A stretch of 64,000 nucleotides of DNA from an uncultured Clostridia bacterium (lineage in GTDB: Bacteria; Bacillota; Clostridia; Christensenellales; Borkfalkiaceae): the NCBI GenBank assembly GCA_934271735.1, contig CAKQSB010000002.1:109014-173013 (forward strand). The letters run 5' to 3'. Both the position numbers and the translations under genes were made by a program. Below are positions 42,301 to 51,470 of the stretch, one piece after another. The notes under the pieces were generated by a model, which was given only the letters and a program-made list of their open reading frames with translations, did no database searches and had not been told where the DNA came from. Within the stretch, counting starts at the first letter, position 1. Every line of letters begins with the position of its first letter.

Positions 42301-43420
42301 AATCGAATCCGAGAGCTTTCAGATCGATAAGAATGTTGTCCAAAGTTTTATCGAGCGAAGCGATGACGAACGCGGATAATTTAGCCGCAGCGCCTTCGCC
42401 GAACATGTCGTCGATTATTTCGTTTACGGTATTATCGAAAATATAGTCTATCGCCTTTTTGATGCTTTTCGGATCGAAACGGAATTTATAACCGCCTTCG
42501 ATCTCCGTTTTCGCGAAGAAATTTTCTAAAACGAATTTCTGAACGCCGTAAGCCGAGTCGGTAAAATCTCCGATAACGTTTCTCAGTTCTTCGATATTCG
42601 CGCCGATAAAACTCAACGCGTTATACGCGTTCAGAATAGTTTTTCCCGTATTCGTTCCGAAAATAAACGTAACCTGGTCGAGAGGCATTTTCGTCCAACG
42701 TCTATTAAGCGCGTCGTCTTCGTCGTAACGATCCTCGATCGTGGTTTCGGCGTAAAACATATCGTCTTTTAAAATAACGCTGAAATCGTATTTCTGATTG
42801 CTCAGGAACTGCTCGTTGCCGCCGTTCACGGTCATAGAGCAACTTAAAACACCGATTATTTTACCGTTTTCGTCAAGCGAGAAAACAGCCTTTTCGACAT
42901 CGATTTCGATTGCGTCCTCGATTTTTTCGAAAGAGAAAATAACGTTGCTTACGGCGTTATTGTCCGCGTCGCGAACTTCGGTTTTTAAATATCCCGTTAT
43001 TTCAAGTCCCTCGACCTCGAAAACGTATCCGTTCGTATTCGCGACGGAAGTAAGCATATTCGCGTAAAAATCTCTGTCTTTTTCGGAAATGCTTTCGCTA
43101 TCACTTACGCTTTCGGATTCGTCGTGCGTTTCTTTCGCGTGGCAGCGAGCGCACTCGCCGTCAACGAAATTATGCCCGAGAGCGGGAACGTAATCTTCGT
43201 TTTTCGTGGCTCTGCACTTCGGGCATCTGTAAGTCGTGTACCCCTGTTCTACGCAGGTCGGCTCGACAATTACCGCGACTTTGTAATCGTGCCGGCATTC
43301 TTTCTTCGTACAAGCGGTAACGACAAGTCCCGTCGTCGCTATCACGAATAACGCCAACGCGACGCGCATAAGCCTGCTTGCATAAAGTCTTGTTTTTAAT
43401 TTTGCAAAAAAAGCTTTCAT
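39386..43420 (-). CDS. Giant lipoprotein with Cys-pair (zinc-ribbon-like) modules
   Basis: 1344 residues from the ATG at 43420, which has GGAGG 6 nt upstream. A type II signal ends in VVTAC (Cys37). Next comes a module of CxxC/CxxCH pairs (CRHDYKV, YRCPKCRA, CARCHAK), a Ser/Glu/Asp linker and a long mid-region. Further Cys-pair modules follow (TLKCSACGNKI, ITTCSACEKVV, ECICGKQI, VCKNCGSYF, AEYCRMCEQIV, ICYKCGAL). The C-terminal 110 residues (YALRAGYYSADAAKGEILLSFTKV) resemble a beta-sandwich. The module resembles those in the secreted proteins at 55786-58431 and 60648-64000. Likely surface-exposed; function unknown. Confidence 0.85.
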   Translation of the reverse strand: MKAFFAKLKTRLYASRLMRVALALFVIATTGLVVTACTKKECRHDYKVAVIVEPTCVEQGYTTYRCPKCRATKNEDYVPALGHNFVDGECARCHAKETHDESESVSDSESISEKDRDFYANMLTSVANTNGYVFEVEGLEITGYLKTEVRDADNNAVSNVIFSFEKIEDAIEIDVEKAVFSLDENGKIIGVLSCSMTVNGGNEQFLSNQKYDFSVILKDDMFYAETTIEDRYDEDDALNRRWTKMPLDQVTFIFGTNTGKTILNAYNALSFIGANIEELRNVIGDFTDSAYGVQKFVLENFFAKTEIEGGYKFRFDPKSIKKAIDYIFDNTVNEIIDDMFGEGAAAKLSAFVIASLDKTLDNILIDLKALGFDYANILETLDNVYFKFTGAEKYFTNALESVLGQFDGIKLKAIIANAVNINENDVSAVAGEVLEMFKTQSVMEVIAYFVADREDGQTIEEAVAEAREYLVSIAEKAEDVLGTDAFGFNTDEDGNITSFSVCSNEWQLDSRNDQNGNYFEYKRTVIDGKIDIIPGELGDISEYETIISKIEDYIRVQPNTRMTAKVYGAAAIEFVADENGEITEINVLETSPDLHSRSFRLIGYYGLYDYGYCGGWINYEIFFEVYDEVTKESDIESERFYYNVTTKVLTTDAPQYHEYEIVPEESDYVCGGHKTLKCSACGNKITVKLAHIGELKKSYKLAVEGSSCVDGTIIITTCSACEKVVDESFVYSSKHYYEASGAEEIEIPGKNEDCKFKLYVSECICGKQIIPETVGHRSVSMVFCEDGITEEQGQIDGVFMPGTYREKYELLDSGYKYVCFDCDLAVYYEVKWIKAENCTIELTGILRYEHGEDSGILKTYLFETHTYHDYEITTNTNPKEYSIESVCKNCGSYFNQSVKDYTDDDGIYHKEEIVKILNNINDGKNRSAEQRSIIASGDNFYREEYYFKSVGADDKIFEISRTSESTLYEDIPEELDIGVKTVTNDNGVKTVTIIARKETSDKSYVLYEYREESDGTWVKREYAYDFAAGCRYTVRITYSNGATRIESGTDHDTENRTITNSSCAADEIHAEYCRMCEQIVGDPVVSKASGHEFVTRDKNGNRICYKCGALEDVGDTVIKGVTLEDVTDYEDGENYLVAYNGLRSDDFVYTVVLREKWGLGLERRVIALIIGEDKYFTDSENKLVGVNKAAADAAAKAKIKELGLNADDYYLTISFEIPYGTETATVYREFKQPPLTEGAVTGECYYTIVGDGGVLVEITIMFTENVTMEIVSLGKADTKASLYNENGEFLLFDDDSGYGSGNFMITYTFEAGKTYALRAGYYSADAAKGEILLSFTKVKTQIVE

Positions 43421-43765
43421 TAAATCCTCCATTTTTTATAATTTCTCAATAAAACCACGCTATAAGTCGATTAACGGCTTATTTTAGCGTGAATCACCAA
43501 AAATAAAGCCCTCATTTTCGAATAATCTCCGCCGCGCCCGAGCTTTAAAATCCACTCCGTTTTTGCGGCGTAACAGACTTTGAAATTCGTGTAAAAGCTA
43601 TTTTTAAACTGACGCTTGTTAATTTTATCATAACAACAATAAAAAATCAAGCGTTCAATCGTTTTTTCTTTGCTTTTCGTAAAATAACGGCAATCCGATT
43701 AAATCCGCGCCGAAATACCGACTTTCCGTTTTTTAAGTTTTTTGATTTGATTACCCGCTCCCCAA
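43421..43765. other. Intergenic region (345 bp) with a strong hairpin
   Basis: No coding frame with support. A hairpin CACGCTATAAG...CTTATTTTAGCGTG occupies 43456-43491, about 36 bp upstream of the giant lipoprotein start, so it would be in its leader. The remainder is AT-rich, and I see no clear promoter with 17-bp spacing. Confidence 0.6.
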
Positions 43766-44251
43766 TCAAGCCATCGCGGAAATAATAGCCACGGCGACCA
43801 AATATAAAACGAATACCGTAAGGACAAAAAATCCCAAACCTATCAGAATTTTTACGAGCGGGTTTTTAACTTTTTTCATACATACAAGCGAAAGCAGCCC
43901 GCCCGCGCATGACAATGCGCCGCCGATTGCTCCGCCGACCATCGGGAATATCTTAACCAAAGTAGGCGAATTTCCCCATACGAGCGAAATCATAAACGTA
44001 AGAACAGCAATGGCTATTTCATACCATTTCACCGATTCCGAAAGTCTTATCGTTTCATTTCCGATTGTAAGTTTCGCGCCCATAAGATACGAGCCTTTTA
44101 TAACCGCGTATTCGCCCGTATCGAGTCTGAAAGTGTTTTTGTCGATTTTATCGAGCGGTTTTCCGTTTACGGACAAAGATTTTTTGCCCGTCCAGGGACT
44201 TTCCTCATACACGATTTCGCCTAACACTTCGTTTATTATTGTTTGTTTCAT
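43766..44251 (-). CDS. Hypothetical membrane protein
   Basis: 161 residues with a soluble N-terminal half (about 1-75: GEIVYEESPWTGKKSLSVNGKPL and DTGEYAVIKGS suggest a small beta-rich domain) and three hydrophobic segments (near 80-95, 105-125, 133-160), including GGAIGGALSCAGGLLSLV. No family recognised. A perfect AGGAGG site precedes the ATG. It lies between the giant lipoprotein and the RHS remnant. Confidence 0.75.
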   Translation of the reverse strand: MKQTIINEVLGEIVYEESPWTGKKSLSVNGKPLDKIDKNTFRLDTGEYAVIKGSYLMGAKLTIGNETIRLSESVKWYEIAIAVLTFMISLVWGNSPTLVKIFPMVGGAIGGALSCAGGLLSLVCMKKVKNPLVKILIGLGFFVLTVFVLYLVAVAIISAMA

Positions 44252-44327
44252 AGTTTTCCTCCTGAATTTTTTAATATTATTTTCGTTTTATATCCGAATT
44301 TACGCTTATCGCGCGGCGTAAAGCGTT

Positions 44328-44636
44328 TTATTCGAGGTACAAACGAATTACAGTTCTTACCGTTTGATTATATGTATACTCATACGCGCCGATATCGGCT
44401 TTCCTTATAAGATTGTTATAATTATCGTAAGTGTAAGTATATGTTCCGTCGCTTATAAGCCTGCCCGCGCTATCGTAGGTATAAGTATAATTATCTCTGT
44501 TCTGGTTGTTTACATATTTTGAAATATAACCGTTACTGTCATATTCATAATGTTGCGAATACCCCGTTGTCAAATTATAAATATCCCATACGCGATTCGG
44601 GTGGTAATCCGAGGTCGTTGCAAAAGTATATTGCAA
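44328..44636 (-). pseudogene. RHS/YD-repeat protein remnant
   Basis: 102-codon fragment with YD-repeat motifs (HYEYDSNGYI, TYTYDSAGRLISDG, TYTYDNYNNLIRKAD). Real RHS proteins have many such repeats and run over a thousand residues. Here a stop lies two codons upstream, only TTG is available as a start, and no ribosome binding site is seen. It is probably the decayed 3' region of an RHS gene whose toxin/core has been lost. Confidence 0.7.
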
Positions 44637-44985
44637 AAATTAAATTCCGAAGAAAACGCAAACGAAAAACAGTCCAAAAAACCATTGTCGTTTGCGTTAA
44701 AAAGTTAAATTCATCGGCGGCTACCCCAGTCTTTATCGATTTAGTTGTAAAAAACAAATAATTATTTAATTCTTGATTATAATACCAAGTAATTACGCCG
44801 TTGTCAATACAGAAAACATTTTTTTTAAATCCGCCTCATATGTTTGACAAACCTAAAAAACATTTTTTCAAATGTTTTTGCAGACGATTTTCCGTTAAAC
44901 AAATACGCTTTTCATTATCTAACGCCGAAAAGACACTATTTCTGAACAATGTCTTGGGATACGTCCTTTTTCAAAGTTATGCCCC
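44637..44985. other. Intergenic region (349 bp) downstream of the defence operon
   Basis: No supported gene. It contains a minus-strand promoter-like TTGACA (44807-44802), 17 bp, TATTAT (44784-44779), directed into the RHS remnant. An A/T-rich hairpin AAAAACATTT...AAATGTTTTT at 44856-44879 may terminate the TIR operon. Composition is very AT-rich. Confidence 0.5.
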
Positions 44986-47949
44986 TTAATTATTTAAACC
45001 AAGCGCTTTTACAAATTCATGATTATTTGTTATCAATCTGTCAAACAACTGGTAACCAAGCTCTGTTTTTAATTTGCTTTTTTCTTTCATCCAATTATTC
45101 ACATCTTCTCGGGTAAATTTATTCGGATAGGCGCAATAATACTCGCAAAAAGTATAAATCGACTGCAATAAGTTTATATCCCGAGCAGTTCTTGCATTTG
45201 TATTCACCCCGTTATAATATCCGGTCCACACATTGTAATAATATGTCAGATTAGCTATATAAGGATAGGTTCCCTTTAAGAACAACTTTTTCAAGACCTC
45301 GCTCTGTTCTTTAAGGTCTTTCTTATCTTCGGATAAACTTGTTTTTTGATCTCCTAAGGCCGCTTCTGCCATATCGTGAACAAGAAGCATATCGAGAATT
45401 TCTCTTTTGTTATAGCCTTCCGAATGATGTTCTTCCGGTAAAAAGAACATAGCCAACATCCATGCGCTATAAGAATGTTCCGATACGCTTTCCGGATCGT
45501 CTATTCCGAATTCAACCCATTGAAAGCGTTTTATTTGTCTCAAATTTCTATATCTGTTGTAAATCAGCGGTCCGATATCAAAAGCTCCGTTTTCAACATA
45601 AACACGCAAATCCTCTTCGACGCTTTTAAAATAATATAAAAGCTTGTGAGAGACCACATTCTGTGGTCTTGATTGATAATCCGTAAGATAATCGAGAGCT
45701 TTCATAACATATGGTTTTATGTTGAATTTTACTTCCGATTTTACATTCTGAATTCTTGCCTGCAGCAAAGTAAGCAAAGTAACGAGATTAGTTTCTATAA
45801 ATTTACCGTTATATCCGTATAATGCGTTTTCTATACGCCCGCACAATATTTTTATCGCCTGCTCTCCCGTACTTAAATCGGTATCGAAATAGTATGCGTC
45901 ATGAGCCACCATTTGGTAATTGTCACCGTAATATTCGATAGTCGATCCCCTGTTTAAAGCATTCGCTACGTCGTTGGTTATTACGATACACAAATACTCA
46001 TCCATCATATTTGCCTGACCTTGAAATAACAATCCGGTACAAGCCGCCCTGAATAAGAAATGGTTGTTGCAATTATCCTGTGAATACTTATTATTCGTTT
46101 TTACAATGGATTTATATTTTGCAAATTCTTTTGTAAGCATAGTAACTGCTTCGTTTGCAAGATTTTTATATGTTAATCTTCCCAGCCAGTACAGCGCATT
46201 ACTCTTTTGTTGCACATTAAAAACTTCGTAATTATCGGAAATAAATTCAAGCAACGTTTCTTGCAATGAATAGTTATCCTTTAAAAACGAAACCATAAAA
46301 CGGTTGGATACATCCGTAAGCATTGTTGCAAAAAAACGATGCTCGTTATAATTTTTATAGTTTTCAATCCTATACATAAAGTAATAGGCGATTAAAAATT
46401 CAAGATATGTATTATGTTTATGCGGCAGAGACCACATTGCGGCGTTATATTCCGAAGAGTTTATGACATACGATTGATCGAAAATATAATCAAACAATTC
46501 CTCAGATATATTTTTAAGACGCTCGGCATCTCCGTCCAACTCAGATAAAGCAAGTTTTTCATAAATGTCCGCTAATCTTATTTCATCCTGACCGTAAGAT
46601 GACATCATTTCCTTTGCTATCAATCTAACTAAGAATATATCGATTGCATAAAATTTAAATTTTTTAATATAGTTATATGTACTATTCACATCGAGTTCGT
46701 AATTGTACATTTTAAAAACGCTTTCTATTAAATTATAGGCAGCCTCTTTGTTTTCGACAGGAACCTGTTTCGTAACGAAAAAATACCCTTTGTTATCACC
46801 GACCAAAGGAATAATTCTTTTTAATCTCGAACGATTTTTAATCAGCCCGACGTCAACAGCGCATATTCTGTTAAATTTCCCGAATCCACGCCACAAATCG
46901 TAAACGATATTTTCGGGAGACACCTTAGCGACGTTATGCTCGCGAATTGCCTCGATTAAAAGAACAGGCTTAACATTACCGTTCTTTTTTACATACGAAA
47001 AAAACTCCGCAAACTCTTCCGAAAGTTTATCGTGCATTTGTTTCGCCACATCATAAGGTTCGTATTTTAACTTTTCGTAGTAACTTGCCGAAAAATAAAC
47101 AGGGAGACATTCCGACTTTCCGTTTTTAAAATTGTTAAGCATTTTATAAAAAACCAGCTGAAGCAACATATTTTTCGCGCTTCCGGGAAGTCCCTGAACC
47201 TGTATCGCAACATCAGAATTATCCGACAACTCTTTTACCACTAAATCAACTATATTATCCGATACGTTAATCGGTCTGTTGTGATAAAACGCGGTAAGCG
47301 TTTCTTTGAATAAACTGACGGCATTTATGATAAATTTGTTATATTTTTCCTCTGTGGAAATTTTTGAATAGATATTGTACGGATACTTTTTGGTCTTTTC
47401 GATTATCAATTCCACTATCGAATCTCTGTCGTAAGTCGTTTCCTCTTCCTGCTCATAAGTGTTGTTCATTCTTCCGGAGACAGGATTGTATCTTTCGTTA
47501 TCCCCAACGCTCGTTATGCAACAGTGCGAAAAATTATCGGAAAGAGACACAACGGTATCTTTAAGCTGAATCATTGCCGAATCGATATCGTTACTCGCCT
47601 CTATCCAATGTTTACGTCCTAAAAAGTATAAAAACTCATCCGTAAAATTGAAATGTTGCAGTTTAAAAGGTATAATGATTTTTTTATTGTCAAACGCTAT
47701 GCTCACTTCGTTGCTGACATGCCCGGAAGCGTTTGTATTTTCGGACGCAAGTAAAACAAGCATCTCGCAATTTTTTATCGCCGCAACGATCTGCGACGGA
47801 TAATCCCCCCCTGCGTCCACATTTCTCGGCGCAATCCAACAGGAAATGCCGTTTTTTTCTAAATATAAACACACTTTTGAAGCAACGTCGAATTCTTTAG
47901 ACGAATAACTTATAAAAACATATCTTCTGCGTTCCGTATTATTTTCCAT
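44986..47949 (-). CDS. TIR - STAND-like NTPase - HD domain protein (putative defence sensor)
   Basis: 987 residues. TIR domain at about 8-130: VFISYSSKEFD, SCWIAPRNVDAGGDY, and SNEVSIAF with the candidate catalytic Glu at 81. Next is an NTPase-like region (about 170-450) with a degenerate P-loop GLPGSAKN (253-260; Asn replaces the usual Ser/Thr) and a VKPVLLIEAIREH strand in the Walker B position. A helical region (about 450-800) follows. The C-terminal HD domain is YfbR/HD_3-like with all metal ligands visible: His825 in SEHSYSA, His858-Asp859 in LLVHDMAEA and Asp924 in TARDINLLQ. It lies 47 bp downstream of the HD-RyR-SLOG gene in one operon. Bacterial TIRs cleave NAD+ and can make cyclic-ADP-ribose signals. 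AT-rich codon use suggests transfer. GGGAG precedes the ATG. Confidence 0.85.
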   Translation of the reverse strand: MENNTERRRYVFISYSSKEFDVASKVCLYLEKNGISCWIAPRNVDAGGDYPSQIVAAIKNCEMLVLLASENTNASGHVSNEVSIAFDNKKIIIPFKLQHFNFTDEFLYFLGRKHWIEASNDIDSAMIQLKDTVVSLSDNFSHCCITSVGDNERYNPVSGRMNNTYEQEEETTYDRDSIVELIIEKTKKYPYNIYSKISTEEKYNKFIINAVSLFKETLTAFYHNRPINVSDNIVDLVVKELSDNSDVAIQVQGLPGSAKNMLLQLVFYKMLNNFKNGKSECLPVYFSASYYEKLKYEPYDVAKQMHDKLSEEFAEFFSYVKKNGNVKPVLLIEAIREHNVAKVSPENIVYDLWRGFGKFNRICAVDVGLIKNRSRLKRIIPLVGDNKGYFFVTKQVPVENKEAAYNLIESVFKMYNYELDVNSTYNYIKKFKFYAIDIFLVRLIAKEMMSSYGQDEIRLADIYEKLALSELDGDAERLKNISEELFDYIFDQSYVINSSEYNAAMWSLPHKHNTYLEFLIAYYFMYRIENYKNYNEHRFFATMLTDVSNRFMVSFLKDNYSLQETLLEFISDNYEVFNVQQKSNALYWLGRLTYKNLANEAVTMLTKEFAKYKSIVKTNNKYSQDNCNNHFLFRAACTGLLFQGQANMMDEYLCIVITNDVANALNRGSTIEYYGDNYQMVAHDAYYFDTDLSTGEQAIKILCGRIENALYGYNGKFIETNLVTLLTLLQARIQNVKSEVKFNIKPYVMKALDYLTDYQSRPQNVVSHKLLYYFKSVEEDLRVYVENGAFDIGPLIYNRYRNLRQIKRFQWVEFGIDDPESVSEHSYSAWMLAMFFLPEEHHSEGYNKREILDMLLVHDMAEAALGDQKTSLSEDKKDLKEQSEVLKKLFLKGTYPYIANLTYYYNVWTGYYNGVNTNARTARDINLLQSIYTFCEYYCAYPNKFTREDVNNWMKEKSKLKTELGYQLFDRLITNNHEFVKALGLNN

Positions 47950-47996
47950 ATTAAATCTCCCTTGGTATATCTATCGTTTCAGCCTGTTAAACCGTT

Positions 47997-50273
47997 TTAT
48001 CTGAAACAATCTACGATGAAAATGTCTGTTCCGTCTTTTAATCCGCGATCGCGCGCAAGCTTTATCGTATGGTACGTCCCGCCGCGATTTATAGGATTGT
48101 CGTCTTTATCTACAAGAGGAAGCTCCCTTCCGTCCCATAAAGCTATCAGTTTGTCACATTTTTCGGCAAGATACTTACTCGCTTCAAAATATCTGTACTT
48201 TTTATCTTCGATAGTTTTACAAACGACAGTCTGAGCGAGAAGCGTTCTCATTTTCATTTCGTCGTCGGCGGTAAAAGCAATGCCGTTTGCTTCGGCGTCT
48301 TTTCTGACGTCTTTTATATAATCCTCATAATCAAGAGGAATTATGGCTTTTGTCGTAAGTCCCAATTCGCAGGCGCATTCCGCTATAAGCCAATCTGACC
48401 CCATAGCATAGCAAGTCATAACTATGACGTTGTAATCGTCCGAATATTTCTTCAAAATCTCTTTGACCTGTTTTTTAAGAATTTCTCTGTCGTCGTTAAA
48501 GTATCTGTGCCCCGTACCCGCAATCACAAGGTCCGGCTTTCTGCCCGAACGATATCTGTAAATTTTTATCCCGTTTCCGACTCTGTCGAGAAGAGGTATG
48601 ATATTATTTACCATCAACCGATCCTTACTCTGTTCCTGAGGAGTCAAAACCTCGTAAGGAACGATATCTTTGTGGATTTTCTTTGCGTTTCGCTCCGCAG
48701 TCGAATGATAATCCGTTCCGTATTTCCAGCCCGCGGCAAGTTTTTCTTTTACCCAACGCGCATGTTCCTCTCGGCATAAAAAACCGAGATTGTCGGAATG
48801 AAGCGCACCCGCGATATTATCTTCGAAATCTTTTACGATCGGATAATCCAACTCCTTACTGCTGTAAAAACAGTTTATAAGTTCAAGCTTATACGCATAA
48901 GACTTGGCCTGATTGATATTCGAAACCTTAAATTCGAGCGGAAGAGACGCAAAATCCGCCTCAATGTGTTCGATATTATTCCTTTCGCAATGCTCATCGT
49001 AACTCGCGTGAATTACTTTTGCGAAATCGCACAAATTTATAAAGCTATCGTCGGAAGCGAACGCGCTTATCTTTCTGTTTTTAGGTTTTACGTCACAGAA
49101 TACTTTGAGCGTAAGATCCGAATCGATGAACTTTTCGATATCGCTTACGAATTTGCCGGACGCGATTTTTTCGTAATTTTCGTTTCTGTCTTCAAAAATA
49201 TAATTCGCTTTTATTTTATTATCGGAAATATCAAATTCCACGTCCCACGCAATCGGTTTGCGTTTGCTGTTCTTGCCGTAAGCTTTTCTGTCCCACGACT
49301 GCAATTCGTCGCATAAAATAAGCAGATATGAAAGCGGATGTTCGCTTATCGCTATTCTGTGCGCATTTTCTACGTCGTATTTATTCAGACTGTTGTGAAG
49401 CAGTATAGCCGTTACCACGTCCAGATGATTTTCAGTAAATTTAAACTCCGGATTTTCAAATAATTTTTTCAACAAAATTACCGAACTGAAATAGCCGTGA
49501 TCCATAAAGTACGGCTGTTCTTCAACCCTTCTTTTTAACGTCTTTACGAGCGCGTCGTAATCATACCCCTCTCTTTTGTTAACACCGTATGCAAGCAATT
49601 CGTTTATGGAAGAAAAAACAATACCGATTCCCGCTTTTTTCGATACTTTTTCGCCAGTGTCGGGATTTATTTTTAAGAACGCGTTCATATTTTTAAAGGA
49701 CACATAAGGCAAAGTTGCCCTTATTTCCTTTTCTTGTTCTTTACTCAAAGAATTTCCGCCGCTTGCCGAACCGTTATTATCCTGTTCTATCCATAATTCC
49801 TCGAGATAGTTCTTCACCTGCTCGTGAGCAAGTTGGAAAGGATATCCTATATCGTGAAAGAGCGAGGTAAGTCCCCATAAATATAAAAACGTATAATATT
49901 CGTCTTGCTTTAACCCGTAAAACTCGTTAAACGTTCTGCGATATACTCCGTCCGAAGCATAAATTGCGAGACCGAGCGAGAAAACGTACACAGAGTGAGA
50001 ATAATGATCTCTGTGTTTCGATAAAAGTTCTCCTGAATGGAATTCGTGATCGGATAACATTTCGATCAATTTCCGGATATTGTCGTAACCGCTTCCGAGC
50101 AACCTAAAAATTTCGCTGTAACAAAAAAAGACTGTGAACGCATCGTCTTTTTTTCCGCTGATTAAAAAATCGGATACGGCATTTCTGAAACACAACAGAT
50201 CGTTGTTATCTTTTTTACCTGCATTACCGAGCTTATCGAAAAAACGCGCGGTAAGAACTCTTAAATCCTCCAT
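47997..50273 (-). CDS. HD - RyR - SLOG domain protein (putative signal-activated effector)
   Basis: 758 residues, three domains. N-terminal HD hydrolase (about 60-350): HRDHYSHSVYVF near 87-98, LFHDIGYPF with His140-Asp141, DHGYFSSVILL near 265 and ILLHNSLNKYD near 293. RyR domain (about 496-562): EEHARWVKEKLAAGWKYG, KKIHKDIVPYEVL, KDRLMVNNI, the pattern of ryanodine-receptor repeats found in bacteria. C-terminal SLOG domain (about 575-758): VIAGTGHRYF, AMGSDWLIAECACELGL, DKLIALWDGREL, GGTYHTIKLARDRG. In Thoeris, a TIR-made cyclic nucleotide activates a SLOG-containing effector; a TIR partner sits directly downstream. The HD would be the effector enzyme, acting on nucleotides or nucleic acid (inference). 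AAGGAG precedes the ATG. Confidence 0.88.
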   Translation of the reverse strand: MEDLRVLTARFFDKLGNAGKKDNNDLLCFRNAVSDFLISGKKDDAFTVFFCYSEIFRLLGSGYDNIRKLIEMLSDHEFHSGELLSKHRDHYSHSVYVFSLGLAIYASDGVYRRTFNEFYGLKQDEYYTFLYLWGLTSLFHDIGYPFQLAHEQVKNYLEELWIEQDNNGSASGGNSLSKEQEKEIRATLPYVSFKNMNAFLKINPDTGEKVSKKAGIGIVFSSINELLAYGVNKREGYDYDALVKTLKRRVEEQPYFMDHGYFSSVILLKKLFENPEFKFTENHLDVVTAILLHNSLNKYDVENAHRIAISEHPLSYLLILCDELQSWDRKAYGKNSKRKPIAWDVEFDISDNKIKANYIFEDRNENYEKIASGKFVSDIEKFIDSDLTLKVFCDVKPKNRKISAFASDDSFINLCDFAKVIHASYDEHCERNNIEHIEADFASLPLEFKVSNINQAKSYAYKLELINCFYSSKELDYPIVKDFEDNIAGALHSDNLGFLCREEHARWVKEKLAAGWKYGTDYHSTAERNAKKIHKDIVPYEVLTPQEQSKDRLMVNNIIPLLDRVGNGIKIYRYRSGRKPDLVIAGTGHRYFNDDREILKKQVKEILKKYSDDYNVIVMTCYAMGSDWLIAECACELGLTTKAIIPLDYEDYIKDVRKDAEANGIAFTADDEMKMRTLLAQTVVCKTIEDKKYRYFEASKYLAEKCDKLIALWDGRELPLVDKDDNPINRGGTYHTIKLARDRGLKDGTDIFIVDCFR

Positions 50274-50465
50274 AAAATCTCCTTAGTGTTGTTTTTAAAA
50301 TATTTGCAAATTTATTTCTTACATTCTACGAAGTTATTTTAAACGTCGAAATGCTTTTTTATCGCAAGGAACGCTTCATTTTCTTTTCCGAATTTTAAGT
50401 ATCGTTTCGAGATACATTTCCTGAGATTCGTTATCTACCGTATTCCACCGTAATTTTTTTCTGTA

Positions 50466-50494
50466 ATTTTACCATATTGCAAGCAAAAACGCAA
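50466..50494 (-). promoter_or_regulatory. Candidate promoter of the TIR/SLOG defence operon
   Basis: On the minus strand TTGCGT (50494-50489), a 17-bp spacer and TAAAAT (50471-50466). A 10-bp direct repeat GCAAGCAAAA (plus strand, 50479 and 50491) overlaps the -35 region. The leader to the start at 50273 is about 190 nt. Confidence 0.5.
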
Positions 50495-50548
50495 GCAAAA
50501 GCCCGTTTATTTCACAAACAAAGTTTAGCTTAATTCTGCATTGAATCG

Positions 50549-51247
50549 TTAAATAACGACTTTCCACCTGACGTTTTTAGCCCTGAAATACCTATTGTCG
50601 TCGTGCTTGCAGATTTCTTCCGAGCTTTTTACGCCTTCCGCATTCACCCAGTAAAAACAACCGTTTTCAAAAAACATATCGGATGCGAAAATCTCGTCGA
50701 AATATCCGTCCTCCCTTGTATCACAGCCGCAACCGACGTATAAATTCGTTTTTACGTCTCCCTCGAGTTCGAAAACAATCTTACAACTCCAGACATCGAT
50801 TTCTATCACGGTTTTATCTTTGTTTCCGTCGATTTTTTTAACCGCGCCGTCGTGAAAATTCAACGCTAAGGCGTCCAGATCCTTTATGTCCTTTTCGGTT
50901 CTTACGTTATGCCATTCGGAATCGGTTATTTTCGACTGCATTTCCCTGCATTTATCCAGAATATCGTCGGCTTTTATCGTCGTTTTGAGCAATCTTCTTT
51001 TCAGCCTTTGATAAATCAGGTCGTACCCCTCGAAATCGTCCTTTTTTATCCACCCGTCCTTATCGGAATCGATTTCGAATACGTTCCTTTCTATATAACC
51101 CTTTTTGCTCGTTCTCCAGTAATCGACAATTTTCAAAGCGGTGTTGTCCTCGTCCATAATTATCGCCTTCGAAGCCCAACCTTTGACCAGAATACCGAAA
51201 ACAACAGAACTATATACGCCGTTTTTTCTTTTTATCTTCGCTATCAT
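50549..51247 (-). CDS. Hypothetical protein next to the defence operon
   Basis: 232 residues, no family recognised. A small N-terminal beta-rich region (YSSVVFGILVKGWASKAIIMDED) is followed by a charged helical part (about 70-120, LKRRLLKTTIKADDILDKCREMQ). A second beta-rich part follows (about 130-232), including LALNFHDGAVKKIDGNKDKTVIEIDVWSCKIVFELEGD, which resembles sheet proteins of unknown function. No signal peptide or membrane segment. It is on the same strand as, and 275 bp upstream of, the HD-RyR-SLOG gene, with an independent-looking intergenic region between. It may be an unrelated gene or a third component. Confidence 0.65.
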   Translation of the reverse strand: MIAKIKRKNGVYSSVVFGILVKGWASKAIIMDEDNTALKIVDYWRTSKKGYIERNVFEIDSDKDGWIKKDDFEGYDLIYQRLKRRLLKTTIKADDILDKCREMQSKITDSEWHNVRTEKDIKDLDALALNFHDGAVKKIDGNKDKTVIEIDVWSCKIVFELEGDVKTNLYVGCGCDTREDGYFDEIFASDMFFENGCFYWVNAEGVKSSEEICKHDDNRYFRAKNVRWKVVI

Positions 51248-51470
51248 AACGTTTTCCCCTTTTTGTTTATTATATCATATCCGTAAAAATATTTCAATTT
51301 TTTCGCAAAAATTATTTTAAACAAAGCCGAACGGAAAATCTTTCCGCCTTATGCCGGTCAAGAATAATACGAACCTCGGTCTTGCGGCGTGTTTTCAGAC
51401 AAACCGCAAACGCCGTTTTTTACGATGAAATTAAGAACGAACCCGTTCTTATCTGATTTTTCGCTATATT

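Noticed and set aside
44986..50273. Canonical Thoeris (ThsA/ThsB)
   Set aside because: No SIR2 domain is present and the domain layout differs. Only the TIR plus SLOG logic is shared.
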